Assembly (NCBI RefSeq): GCF_002078875.1
Contig: NC_034409.1
Span: 13,493,111 to 13,557,110, forward strand
Direction: 5' to 3'
From: Numida meleagris
Taxonomy: Eukaryota; Chordata; Aves; Galliformes; Numididae
Length of the DNA stretch: 64,000 nt
The notes under the pieces were generated by a model. That model ran no database searches. It saw only the letters and a program-made list of their open reading frames with translations, and was not told the origin of the DNA. The position numbers and the translations under genes were made by a program. Shown here one piece after another: positions 24,716 through 34,512 of this stretch (positions are counted from its first letter, which is position 1; the number at the start of each line of letters is the position of its first letter).

Positions 24716-24732
24716 GCGCGGACCCCACCCAT
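24154..24732 (-). pseudogene. Chimeric 28S/CR1 ORF2 open frame, 192 codons
   Basis: The frame starts at an ATG at 24,730-24,732 inside the 28S fragment. About six codons (MGGVRA) are rRNA-derived, and it then passes in phase into the C-terminal region of CR1 ORF2. Landmarks are [13 protein letters not shown] at about residues 24-36, [20 protein letters not shown] at about 49-68, [12 protein letters not shown] near 107-118 and [20 protein letters not shown] near 162-181. The conserved 28S sequence has ACG at this place, so a C-to-T change produced the ATG. The frame lacks the endonuclease and the reverse transcriptase catalytic core and cannot support transposition. Expression is unknown. Confidence 0.75.
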
Positions 24733-24876
24733 TTACCTCTTAACGGTTTCACGCCCTCTTGAACTCTCTCTTCAAAGTTCTTTTCAACTTTCCCTTACGG
24801 TACTTGTTGGCTATCGGTCTCGTGCCGGTATTTAGCCTTAGATGGAGTTTACCACCCGCTTTGGGCTGCATTCCCA
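24716..24876 (-). pseudogene. 28S rRNA fragment joined to CR1 5' end
   Basis: Read on the minus strand, the 161 bp match the highly conserved 5' part of vertebrate 28S rRNA. The match starts TGGGAATGCAGCCCAAAGCG, passes CTAAATACCGGCACGAGACC, and ends in GGTGGGGTCCGCGC. By recall of the conserved sequence it differs at about two positions. The piece begins inside the rRNA (not at its 5' end) and stops abruptly at the CR1 junction. This is an rRNA pseudogene fragment and not a functional rRNA gene. Its orientation matches the CR1, as expected if both were copied into one cDNA. Confidence 0.93.
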
Positions 24877-24881
24877 GCCCA

Positions 24882-24938
24882 ATATCTTAGTACTCTTTGC
24901 ATATCTTAGTACTCTTTGCATATCTTAGTACTCTTTGC
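24882..24938 (+). repeat. Three exact 19-bp tandem repeats
   Basis: The unit ATATCTTAGTACTCTTTGC occurs three times without a mismatch (24,882-24,900, 24,901-24,919, 24,920-24,938). It is followed by a partial fourth start (ATAGCTAAG). The array lies five bases beyond the 28S end of the CR1 chimera. Each unit junction creates CTTTGCAT, the reverse of an octamer-like ATGCAAAG. Confidence 0.97.
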
Positions 24939-27197
24939 ATAGCTAAGCAAGGAAGAGCCATGCAAGAAGCATGCTTATATCCAAATGCTTATGAACGTCA
25001 GAGCTATCCCTCAAGTCCTTACAGAATATATGTTTGTTTTTCAGGTCTTACTCAAGGTACTAAGCGAGAATAACTTGACAACTGTGCAATAACTTACCAG
25101 TGCAGGGTACGCTTTATTTTCTTGCTTCATTGTTACTTTTTAGAGACCATTCTGCACCCCTTTGCACAGCAGTAAACAGTTAAAAGATGGTAGTTAACAT
25201 GGATGGGAAAGGTGGAGAAACAAAAGCAAGGACCATATAATGGGCACCATAATCATACCAGTTCTCTGTGTTGTGACAGTAGAGACTACTTAACAGATCT
25301 ACTGCACAGCCCAGAAGACATGTAAGAATGAAGAGCATTCACAGCAAGTGGTGTAACCATACAAAAAACCACATCTCCTTCCAACGCTGTTTCTGTAAAT
25401 CACAGAGACTGTCAGACTGTGGGAAACCCAAGACTTTAAACATGTCTTTGATCAGTCATAGGCTGATGAGGCACAGGGCAGCCCATCAGACAGTCACCCT
25501 TCATTCAGGCTAAGAAGAAAACCAAGTAAATTACTTTATGGAGGAAGATGGCAAGAAACATCAAAAGTCACTGCTCAAGTACCCAAGGTAGGACAAGGAT
25601 TTGCAGTGGTAGCAGGAGCCAGCACACAGCTCCTTGAGCTTTGTGAAAAAAAAGCAGCAGCCCAGCAGACAGAAAGCATGCAGCTGCTCTAACTGCAGCC
25701 TTGAAAGGTAACAGATGCAGAACTCCGAAACGTCAGCCTAGACAGAGATGCAAGGTTGGGCATGGTCACAGAAAATCACTCGTTTTGAGTGTTCCTACAA
25801 CATTCAGAGATACAGAGCTGCACTAAAGATGTATGAATTCATACGTGGGTTTATTGTCCTAAAAAAAAAAGAAAAGCCCAAGCGTTCAGGGCAGAAGGAA
25901 GCACTGTGAGCACAAGATATCTACACTCAAATGCTGCAAACGCTAGTACAGAAATGCCATTCTTCCTTAATGTATAACACTTCAAAATGATAGCACAAAC
26001 TCCTGGATGAAGATAATGAATAAAAATGGCCCTGTAATATCAGGACAAGGTATTTTCCTAAAATACAGACTTCAGTTCAAAGGGAAATTACTGACTTTAT
26101 GATGAAATTACTGGAGAAAGATTCTGCAGATTGTATTTTTCAGCAAGTATGAAATCATACTACTATCTCCTGACCTTAACATTTATGATTAAAGTAGGCA
26201 TCTTGTCAAAACAAATATTTTGTTTACGCCTCTAGTTTTTCTTAATATACACATAAAAGCTAGTTGATTTACACTGTGCCGAAGGGGCTGTTTTGCAAAG
26301 GACATGAATGGGAGGAGATGTATCCTCTCATAAACATGGCATGGGGGAATAGAAGAGTGCTAACAAACAAAGGAGTTATTTAGCTTGATACAGTTAATGG
26401 GAGTATGTATCTAATCGGGAAATACAGTAAATAATGATTACATTATTAATTATTCATACTTCACACAAATTTATTAATGCTGGCTTCATTCTTTCTTCTT
26501 GTACCCCTTATCTTGCTTGTATCTGCTTGTGAATGATTTTCTATTGAGCTAACTGCCACAGCATGTGATACTCTCATTAACTCACTTGTGTTGTATCACA
26601 TCATTGAATAGGATGTGTCTTCAGAATCAAGATTTAAAGCAGAAGCGATGCTGAAAGGAGTTCCTCCATCCCCAGCTAAACATACTTGCTTCCTCTGTCT
26701 GCACTGGTGTTTATACAGCCGTGGATCTGGCTGAAAACACAACGCTGCAAACAGAAGATTCATGTTCAACCAGAACAGAGTAACATCTAGGTGAGCATTA
26801 CAGTCAGCGCAACAAAGTAGGTAATGTATGCCAGGATGGTGGGGAACGAGAAGCAACGAAGATATTAGATGCTGCACAGACTGTACTTAGAAAAAAGCAA
26901 TATCCAGAAGAGAAAACAGTGCACTGAAGAGAGCTGCTTTTGAGAGACTGTGTGGAAACAACACTAACTCTAGAATATACAAAAGACATTCCTTTTCTCA
27001 GCTGGTTTATGTCTAAGATTTTATACAATCAAATAACATCTTTCACAGGCATCAGCCAAACCCAGTAAGATTTTGTTGATCCTCTTTTTCTTTGTCTAAG
27101 AACAAAAAAAAACAACAACAAAACAACAAAAGCAGTTTTCAGTGTCAAAAGTCAGTCTTCTTTTTATCATTAATGCATGAAAGATTGCTTGTACTGT
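24939..27197. other. Unassigned non-coding stretch
   Basis: AT-rich unique sequence. Near 26,390-26,480 there are clustered TAATTA and ATTATTAATTATT homeodomain-like motifs. An A-rich (CAA)n-like tract lies at about 27,100-27,130. No exon was recognised. Confidence 0.35.
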
Positions 27198-27475
27198 AGG
27201 GTGGGAGACTGTAGTGATAGGACGAAGAGTAATGGCCTAAAACTTCTACAGAGGAAGTTTCATATTAACATGTGTAAGAATTTCTTTATGGTAAAGGTGA
27301 TGGAACACAGGAACAGGTTTCCCAGAGAGGCTGCAGAGTCTCCTTCTATGGAAAAACTCAAGACCTCTGGACGCCTACCTGTGCGACCTACTGTAGGGTA
27401 CCTGCTTTACCAAGGGGTTGGACTCAATGATCTCTTGGTTCCTTCCAACCCCTGCAATTCTGTCATTCTGTGATT
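27198..27475 (+). mobile_element. CR1 LINE, short 3' fragment
   Basis: A degraded sense-orientation CR1. It keeps the CACAGGAACAGGTTTCCCAG and GTTGGACTCAATGATCTC landmarks and ends with ATTCTGTCATTCTGTGATT. About 280 bp remain. The residual frame (27,177-27,473) is chance continuity through the element's 3' region. Confidence 0.9.
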
Positions 27476-30400
27476 TAAGCTACGCTGTAAGAAAGTAGAT
27501 TTTGAGAAATGTGCCTGCTAATAGTGACAAGAGTCCTGAGAGAGACTGTGGCATCCAGAGGAAATGAAGTGAGTACTTCCAATCACATCCTGCTTAGATT
27601 CAGCACTGTATCACACATACTCTGCATTGCAGCAAATGCTACGAAGAAAAATTCAATTGAAAAGTTTAATATAAACAGATTCAAGTCAGAGAATTGGAAA
27701 CTGAGTAATCAACAATGCGCTTTTTATCTTCAGCATCTCTTCCTTTCTTCACCTCCTGGTTTACACATCTTTTTCTCTTAGCTATATTTATTGTGACAAA
27801 TCTAAGAGATTAAGATAAACTAAAAGAAATCACAACCTTCTTTATGACACTGCACTCCATCTGACTTTAAAGAACTTTTATTTCCAGTAGGCTGTTCTTT
27901 CCTTTCAAGAATGGCTTTTACCTCCCAGTGTTTCATTAGCCAAAAAAAACAAAAAAACATCTACCTTCCTTTACCCAAAGGGATTCAAAAATGAGCAGTC
28001 AGTCTCCTATTGGTAGGATGCAGCCTCCCAGCTCTGCTGGCCAGCAAGGAGTCTGTTCAGCTCATTCCCACACCTCTTCACGAGCTGCTGCTGCCAGACC
28101 TGCAGCTAGGTTAAGAATAAAGCAATTCCTTTCCAAACACGTTTTTGAAGACTTTTACATTTTGTACAGTATCAGACTTTGTATAATGACATCCTTTCCA
28201 CTGATGATTGATAGATTCATGCTCATCATGCTTATCTGGAAAGATAATCTTGCATGCAGTGGCAGAATGTAGCAAAAGTCAGATCTCAGATTTGGCCCCT
28301 GGACACATCAAGAAAATATTTTATATGAATTTAAACATTTCTTTTTTTTCCAAAGGCAAAAGTTAACCACTGCAATGCAGAGTAAGGACTGACATACAAA
28401 GCAGTTGCCACAAAACAGCAGCTCTGCAGGGACTATTTACGTACACACTCTCAACTCTTCCTTCTTCCTGTAAATGCAGGATATGGTGCTTTTAATTGTG
28501 TCATGCTTACTACTGGGTATTATAGAGAAAAGCATACACACACACACAAAGCAAAACAACCAGTGAATGAGGTACAACACATCAATTTGAATTCATCCTT
28601 TTACAAACTGTGTAGCCCTTGTACCTCAACAATGTGAGTTCTTACACAAGCTCAGTGCATGCACAGATCTAATAGGCCTATGTTAAGATGTGCATTCTTG
28701 TGTTTTATGAAACATCTGCCAATCTGACACTCTTCTGGAAACTGTCACTGCATTATTCACTGAGCAATAATTCAGACGACTGGTAACCTGAAGAGGATAA
28801 TTGATTTCCAAGTTGCTGGATTTGCTAGAGAATTTTTTCACCTTATTTTGTCTTTCACTGGATAATTTTTGAGTAAATGTGTAAATGATCTCTTATCAAC
28901 AGCTATATAAGACCTGACACTGTCAGGTTTTCAAACACAGAGGTTAAGCCACAAGGAGCCTTTTGTTGATGTTTTACAGTAGGTAGTAATGAAAGAACAA
29001 TGACATCCACACACTTGGCTCAAATTATTAGTGACAACAGCCTGTGCTGGGGAATGGTTGATTTTGTTAAGATTTGTCTTTGGATCCATTTACATCAGCT
29101 ATTTCAGCTATGCAAACCATTCAAGTTGCACTGCCTTTTGAAGAGCTTCACTCAGCGCTTTGCAAGAAGTCTAACTACTCCAAAAACCTGTTTCTTTCTT
29201 CATCTCTGGTGACTTCACCTATCAGCGAGTAGTATAAACTATAACAAGGAATAAAATTATTAAGCATGAGACACCTTGAAGAACCAAGGCTGTCCGCATT
29301 AAGTACCTACCAAGCTTCTTTGAAGGGCTCAGAAGCTCCATGGATGAGGACGGTTTGGTTGTTAAACAGTTTAGTTGCCTGAAAGCTTTCAACCATGTTC
29401 CTCAACAAGGCTTTTAATGAAAGGTCCTTGCAGGGTAGAAGAGACATTAAAAGACCAGGAAGAAAAGACAAGGTGCTCTCAGTAGACAAAGTTCATCAGC
29501 GCAGCTCCTCAGAGATTTGTGATAGAGCTATCAGGTTCAGCACACCAGGAAAAGGGGGTGGACAAGATTATGACCGTTTACTGATATTCAGGGTGGTGAG
29601 CATGAGGGGCGACAGACTGAACAGGAATCAATGGGCCATAAAATAGCAAGTAGGACTTAATGTAGGTAAGGGTGAAATGACCAACAGGCCGAAAAGCAGT
29701 TCTAACTTCGCACATACCTCCTCCTGTGTGTATTCAGAGCTGACCATTAGCAACCAGAAGTAATACACTGAGGTTATGATAGGAAGTTGCCTGAAGTATC
29801 AATTCAGTCCCCAGTAGAAATTCAAGACTCAAAGCAACTGTTATGATTTTTATTTTTATTTTAATCATAGATATGGCACAATTTCCATTAAATAAGACAG
29901 GACTCTTTGGACTGAAAAACAGAGACAACTGGAAGGATATAATAGAGGACTGTAAAATCCTGCGCATCTTGGATGGTCACTGTTCATTTTTCTTCCAATA
30001 GAAGGCTGAGGTAACACACACTGAAGATAGTGAAGAAGTTCAACACAAAGAAAAGGAGTTGGCTCCTCACCCAGGGGACAGCTGATTTCCTGAACTCCTT
30101 GCCAAAGGATGTTGTGAAGGCTAGACAATCTTGCAAAGTAATCTGTTCAATGTTTGCTAAATATACAAAACCTATAATCAGCTTAAGAAGTGAAAATGAT
30201 TGGAGGCTGTGAGAACAGTGAATGAAGACGCATTTATACTTGACCTGTTCTTAGGCTTTTATTAAGTTGTTCACTTACAGCGTCTGCTGGAGATGGGACA
30301 CTGAAGTAGATGGATCCTGGTTAAGTATACCATGGTCACTCTTGCTTTATATTCTAGATGCTGCTACATGAAACAAACTCAGGAGAAGTACATTGATAGA

Positions 30401-30544
30401 AACTGCTGTTTAGCTAGAACTGTCACCACAGAATGGGAGGTAGCCCAGTCTGAAATGTCTCACAGTCAGTACAATGGAAATAAGTGACACCTTTAAATCC
30501 CCAAAGAACACACTGCATACACTATGCTCAACTGCTTTTGCATC
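27476..30544. other. Unassigned stretch with a possible ancient repeat
   Basis: Mostly unique AT-rich sequence. The part near 30,040-30,130 (CTGAACTCCTTGCCAAAGGA, then GTTGTGAAGG) resembles the 3' region of old CR1-related avian elements in + orientation. It is too degraded to bound with confidence. A short CA run occurs near 28,538. No exon was recognised. Confidence 0.3.
28912..28928. promoter_or_regulatory. 17-bp perfect palindrome after a TATATAAG box
   Basis: ACCTGACA, one C, then TGTCAGGT form a perfect dyad. Each half contains TGACA/TGTCA, similar to sites of MEIS/TGIF homeodomain proteins. TATATAAG lies immediately upstream (about 28,904-28,911). The dyad is seen directly. A regulatory role is speculative. 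Confidence 0.3.
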
Positions 30545-31930
30545 ATACAAGTACCTGCAGGTTGCTCCTTGTTCTGCCACGGGGTGCCACTGAAAAAAGC
30601 CTGGCCCCATCCACTTGTCTGCTGTCTATTAAATATTTATAAGCATTGATAAGATCCCTCTCCAGCCTTCTCTTCTCCAGGCTCAACAGCCCCAGGTCTC
30701 TCAGCCTTTTCTCATACAGGAGATAGTCCAGGTCCTCAATCATCTTTGTGGCCTCTGCTGGACTCTCTCCAGCAGTTCTCTTTCTTGAACTGGGTAGCCC
30801 AGAACTGGACACGGTACTTCAGATGTGGCCTCACCAGGGTAGAGTAGAGAGGGAGGATCACCTCCCTCGACCTGCAGGCCACGCTCTTTTTAGTGAACCC
30901 CAAGATACCACCGGCATTCCTGGCCACAAGGGCACATTGCTGGCTCACGGCCAACCTGCTGACACTCAGGTCCTTCTCTGCAGAGCTCCCTTCCAGCAAG
31001 TCAGCCCCTCACCTGTACTGATGCATGTGGTTATTCCTCCTCAGGTGAAGGTCTCCACACTTGCCCTTGTTGAACCTCACCAGGTTCATCTCCATTCAAC
31101 TCTCAACCCTGTCCAGGTCTTGTTGACTGAATGGCAGCACAGCATTCTGGTATGTCAGCCACTCCTCCTAGCCTTAAATCATCTGCAAATTTGCTGAGGG
31201 GGGCATTCAATCCCCTCATCCAAGTCACCGATGAAGATGCTGAACAAGAACAGACTCTGTACTGGCCCCTGGGGAATACTGCTAGCTACAGGACTCCAAC
31301 CAGACTCTGCACCACTGGGCAACCCACTGTGCTTGCCAGTCAGCCAGTTCTCAGTTCACTTCACTGTCCACTCACCTATCCCACACCTCCTAAGCTTACT
31401 CACAAGGATGTCCAGGAGACAGTGTCAAAAGCCTCGCTGAAGTCAAGGCACATAACATTCACTGCTCTCCCTACATCTACCCAGCCGGTCATTACATCAT
31501 AGAAGGCTACCAGATTAGTCAAGTATGATTTGCCCTTGGTGAGTCTAAGCTGACTATTCTGGATAACCTCCTTTTCTTTCACTTGTTTGGAGATGACATC
31601 TCCAGAGTTACACTGTCATTCCTCCAGTCCACAGGCACCTCTCCTGTTTTCCATGACCCTTCCAAGTTGACAGAGAGCAGCTTGGCAATCATCTCTGCCA
31701 GCTCCCTCAGCATTCATGGGTGCATCTCATCAGGGCCCACAGATTTGTGTACAGCAAGTTTGCCCAGATGATCCCTGACCAGACACTTCTTAATCAAGGG
31801 AAGTCATCTCTTCCCCAGACTCTCCCTCCTATCTCCAGGGCCTGAGATTCCCAAGGAGCAGCCTAAGCAGTAAAGACCGAAGCAACGAAGGTGTTCAAGA
31901 ACTCCACCTTCTCTGTGTCCTCAGATGGAT
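30545..31930 (-). mobile_element. CR1 LINE, longest but degraded copy, 3' end missing
   Basis: On the minus strand this carries reverse transcriptase and ORF2 C-terminal sequence of CR1. Landmarks include LDFSEAFDTV (near 31,410-31,440), [19 protein letters not shown] (near 30,820-30,890) and RDLGLLSLEKRRLERDL (near 30,650-30,705). The usual 3' UTR and ATTCTATGA tail are not seen at the low-coordinate end. Since CR1 copies are primed from their 3' end, this part was probably lost by a later deletion or has decayed. Several frameshifts and stops break the protein. Confidence 0.9.
31400..31582 (-). pseudogene. CR1 reverse transcriptase domain remnant
   Basis: A 60-codon open piece reads LTKGKSYLTNLVAFYDVMTG followed by WVDVGRAVNVMCLDFSEAFD. 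This is the non-LTR reverse transcriptase motif region around the first palm aspartate (LDFSKAFDTVSH in intact elements). Sequence on both sides continues in other frames, so the gene is disrupted by indels. Confidence 0.85.
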
Positions 31931-32338
31931 GATTGAAAACATGGTATGGAGTAGATCGGAAGAAATCCAAGCTTGCATAGTATTCTTAAGAGTCAGGGAG
32001 GTTCAAAACACAACTTTAAATCAGGCCCACCAGAGAAAATTTATACCCCACAAATCTTGCTACATTTAAATGAATCCAAAACCTTATTCTTGTCTTTTAG
32101 AAGAGATAAATGGCTTTTGAACGTTCAAAACTTTACAAGAAACACACTATATAGTTGGAGTGAACTCTGTGTTACTTGTCAACAAGCAACTCCTACACCT
32201 CCAAGCTACAACTGAGCACAATACAAGCACCAGAGCACATCCCAGGCCCCACGCAACGATGCAGCTGAGGCTCAGCTGTTTCATAGGTGCAGCCGTCATC
32301 CCTTGCATTTGCTGGCATCGCAACACAAAAAAGAAAGG

Positions 32339-32352
32339 GCACAAGGGGGCGC
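32339..32352 (+). promoter_or_regulatory. CTCF-like core motif (weaker)
   Basis: GCACAAGGGGGCGC matches the AGGGGGCGC half of the CTCF core exactly, with two mismatches in the CCASY part. It faces right. It is weaker than the site at 4,957. Confidence 0.35.
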
Positions 32353-32943
32353 CTGATGCCTCAAATATTCCAAGGCTTTCACACCCTGTCTCCTCTGCTA
32401 CAGAACCTCTGTAGCATTTCCAATGTCAAATTCAGATCAAGAACTGACTGCTCTGAGCAGGAATGGGAGAGGGCACAAAAAAGCCCTGTGCAATGCCTTG
32501 AGCTGCATACGGTCTAGCACTAGTTTTGCTATTGTACTGACAACATTTGAGGCTATTTTCAAGATCTATAAAAGATTTTAATCTGTTGTGTATTATTTTC
32601 TCTCGGTAAAAGCATAGATCAGTTTTGCAAAAATAAAAATCCTAGCATAGGTGAGATTTCAATGCTAGGAAGTAGGAGAATTATCTCCAGAAAAAGCAAA
32701 GATGAAAGTCAAAGTTAAATATTTTTGTCAAACTTAGATTGGCAACTACCCAGACTGTGGACTTTGGCAGATTGCTTGCTGGTTATAACAGAAGCCACTT
32801 CCTCTGTAGCAACAGTCGTATCAACACCATTGTGCGCTGCCTGGGGATGGGCTCTGGGGTGTTTCAGTCCTTTGGGTGGGAGCCTGGAGCTGCATAATGT
32901 TGCTTATGTAGAGCACAGAGACTGGAAAAACAAAGCCACAGCG

Positions 32944-32969
32944 CCCCCCCCCCCCCCCCCCCCCCCCCC
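32944..32969 (+). repeat. Poly(C) run, 26 bases
   Basis: An uninterrupted C tract, so the minus strand can form G-quadruplex structures. Its length in the assembly is unreliable because such runs are error-prone. Confidence 0.97.
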
Positions 32970-34306
32970 TCAGCAGCAGCTCTATGGGGAGTTCTCCTAT
33001 GCGTATCTGGTTGGGAAATGAATCAGGGTATTTTTCTCCCCGCACTGACCCCGGGAGCTCTGACAGCCCTATTCAGCAGAGAAGAGGAAGGCTCTGCCCA
33101 GGGTCCTTTACAGCTGCAGATGACTCACACTGGAAGAGCCCCTTCCAACCAGATTTAAAGAGACAATGTCTTCCACAAGTGTTTCCAAATTCATTTTAAT
33201 ATGCAGATTTCTATCATTTCAAGCTTTCTGTATAATTACTGCTCCTGCTGTACAGCCCAGGCTGGTGCATGCTGCATGCTTCAGGCCAAAGTAAGAGCAG
33301 CAAGCCCGAGCCTACCTGCCCAGATGTGCAGGGACCTGCCTGCTCCCAGCGATATCCCCATGGAAAAACCACTCCCATGCTCGCTGCCTCCTCAGGACGT
33401 GCTGGAGAACAAATCACATGCTCTGCTCAGTGCCTGCTGCTCTCCTGGTTACCAAAGAACACCGTGAAGATGGGGCCTTCTCATCATGTTCCTCTCACAC
33501 TCAGTGCCCAGTCAGAGAAGCAGGGACACGGCTGACGCTCCTGCTCCTAGGTTGCTTTGCTTCGTTTGCTTTAGGGATAGGTGGCTTCCCTGCCCATTCC
33601 AACCTTTCCACAGCTCGACACAGGGACACAAAGGTTCTGGCTGCTCACTGACAGGAAGTGAAGATGGATGGTCCTACTAGTCTTCCCTACAGGAGAAAGC
33701 ATGAAATTCTTCTGCTGCCTACTCCTCCTGCTCTGCTCCACATTTCCAAACAGAGGCTCACAAGAAGGGGACCCTCCCACATGGATTTCACACAGCAAAG
33801 CAGAACCAAAGTCTCACAGGAGAGCCAGACCTTTCCTCCAGAGGTCGAGGAAGAACATACAACCATACTCCCCCACAGCAGTGCACAAGAATGACATCAT
33901 TATGCTAATATATAAGACAGGAAGTACAACCAAGCATAAAAACCCACTGAAACTGAATACATATGAAACACTGCCAAGAACACTAACGACTGCACTAAAC
34001 AGAAAATGAAATAGCGTTTGCTTCACCTAACTTCTTCCAGTTTTAGTTATCTCTAGTGTCTCTCCTAACAGTAAAATCCAGTCCTCAGAGAAGGTGCTCA
34101 GGGCCTTTCAACTTCACATGGAAAATGAAGGTTTCTTCCAAGGTGACGGTGACCTTCTAATGACTTACTCAGTCTAAAAACTGAATTCAGTACTTTGACA
34201 CCAGTCTAACGACCCAGATAAAACTGGCTGGGATTTGCACACTTGCACACTGAGTTACACTAGTTCACTGCCAGTGATTTAACCAGAACTTCTTGCATTT
34301 TTCTCC

Positions 34307-34330
34307 TTTTTTTTTTTTTTTAAAAAAAAA
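34307..34330 (+). repeat. T15A9 tract
   Basis: Fifteen T are followed directly by nine A. This is a self-complementary, nucleosome-disfavouring tract near the inferred 3' end of the minus-strand gene. Confidence 0.95.
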
Positions 34331-34506
34331 CTGTTCCTTTCTCTGTTTTACAGAGCAATGCACTGAATACCTCCAATCTCCTTCAGGATGGCTTGTGTGC
34401 CCAAACAAACTTGTCCAAACCTGCGCCTAGACTTGCCTAGACACAAGTGGCACCGATGTCATCTCATATGAATGTAAACATACAAACAGAATCATCTGAA
34501 CCACAC

Positions 34507-34512
34507 TTTATT
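34507..34512 (-). terminator. Candidate poly(A) signal of the minus-strand gene
   Basis: The minus strand reads AATAAA here, followed 15-30 bases downstream by a T/G-rich element (GTTTGTATGTTTACATT). This is the usual arrangement of cleavage and polyadenylation sites. The minus-strand sequence upstream (34.5-36 kb) is AT-rich and 3' UTR-like. An alternative signal lies near 37,780 (TTTTTATTCAG on the + strand). Confidence 0.35.

Larger units (their letters stand above)
31931..34500. other. Unassigned stretch left of the inferred minus-strand gene
   Basis: Unique sequence that includes a CTCF-like site (32,339), a 26-base C-run (32,944) and a T15A9 tract (34,307). At 33,200-34,010 several + strand frames of 65-113 codons overlap. 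None matches a known family. Confidence 0.35.

Noticed and set aside
24716..24876. Functional rRNA gene
   Set aside because: Only 161 bp of 28S, starting and ending inside the molecule and fused to CR1. It is a retrocopied fragment.
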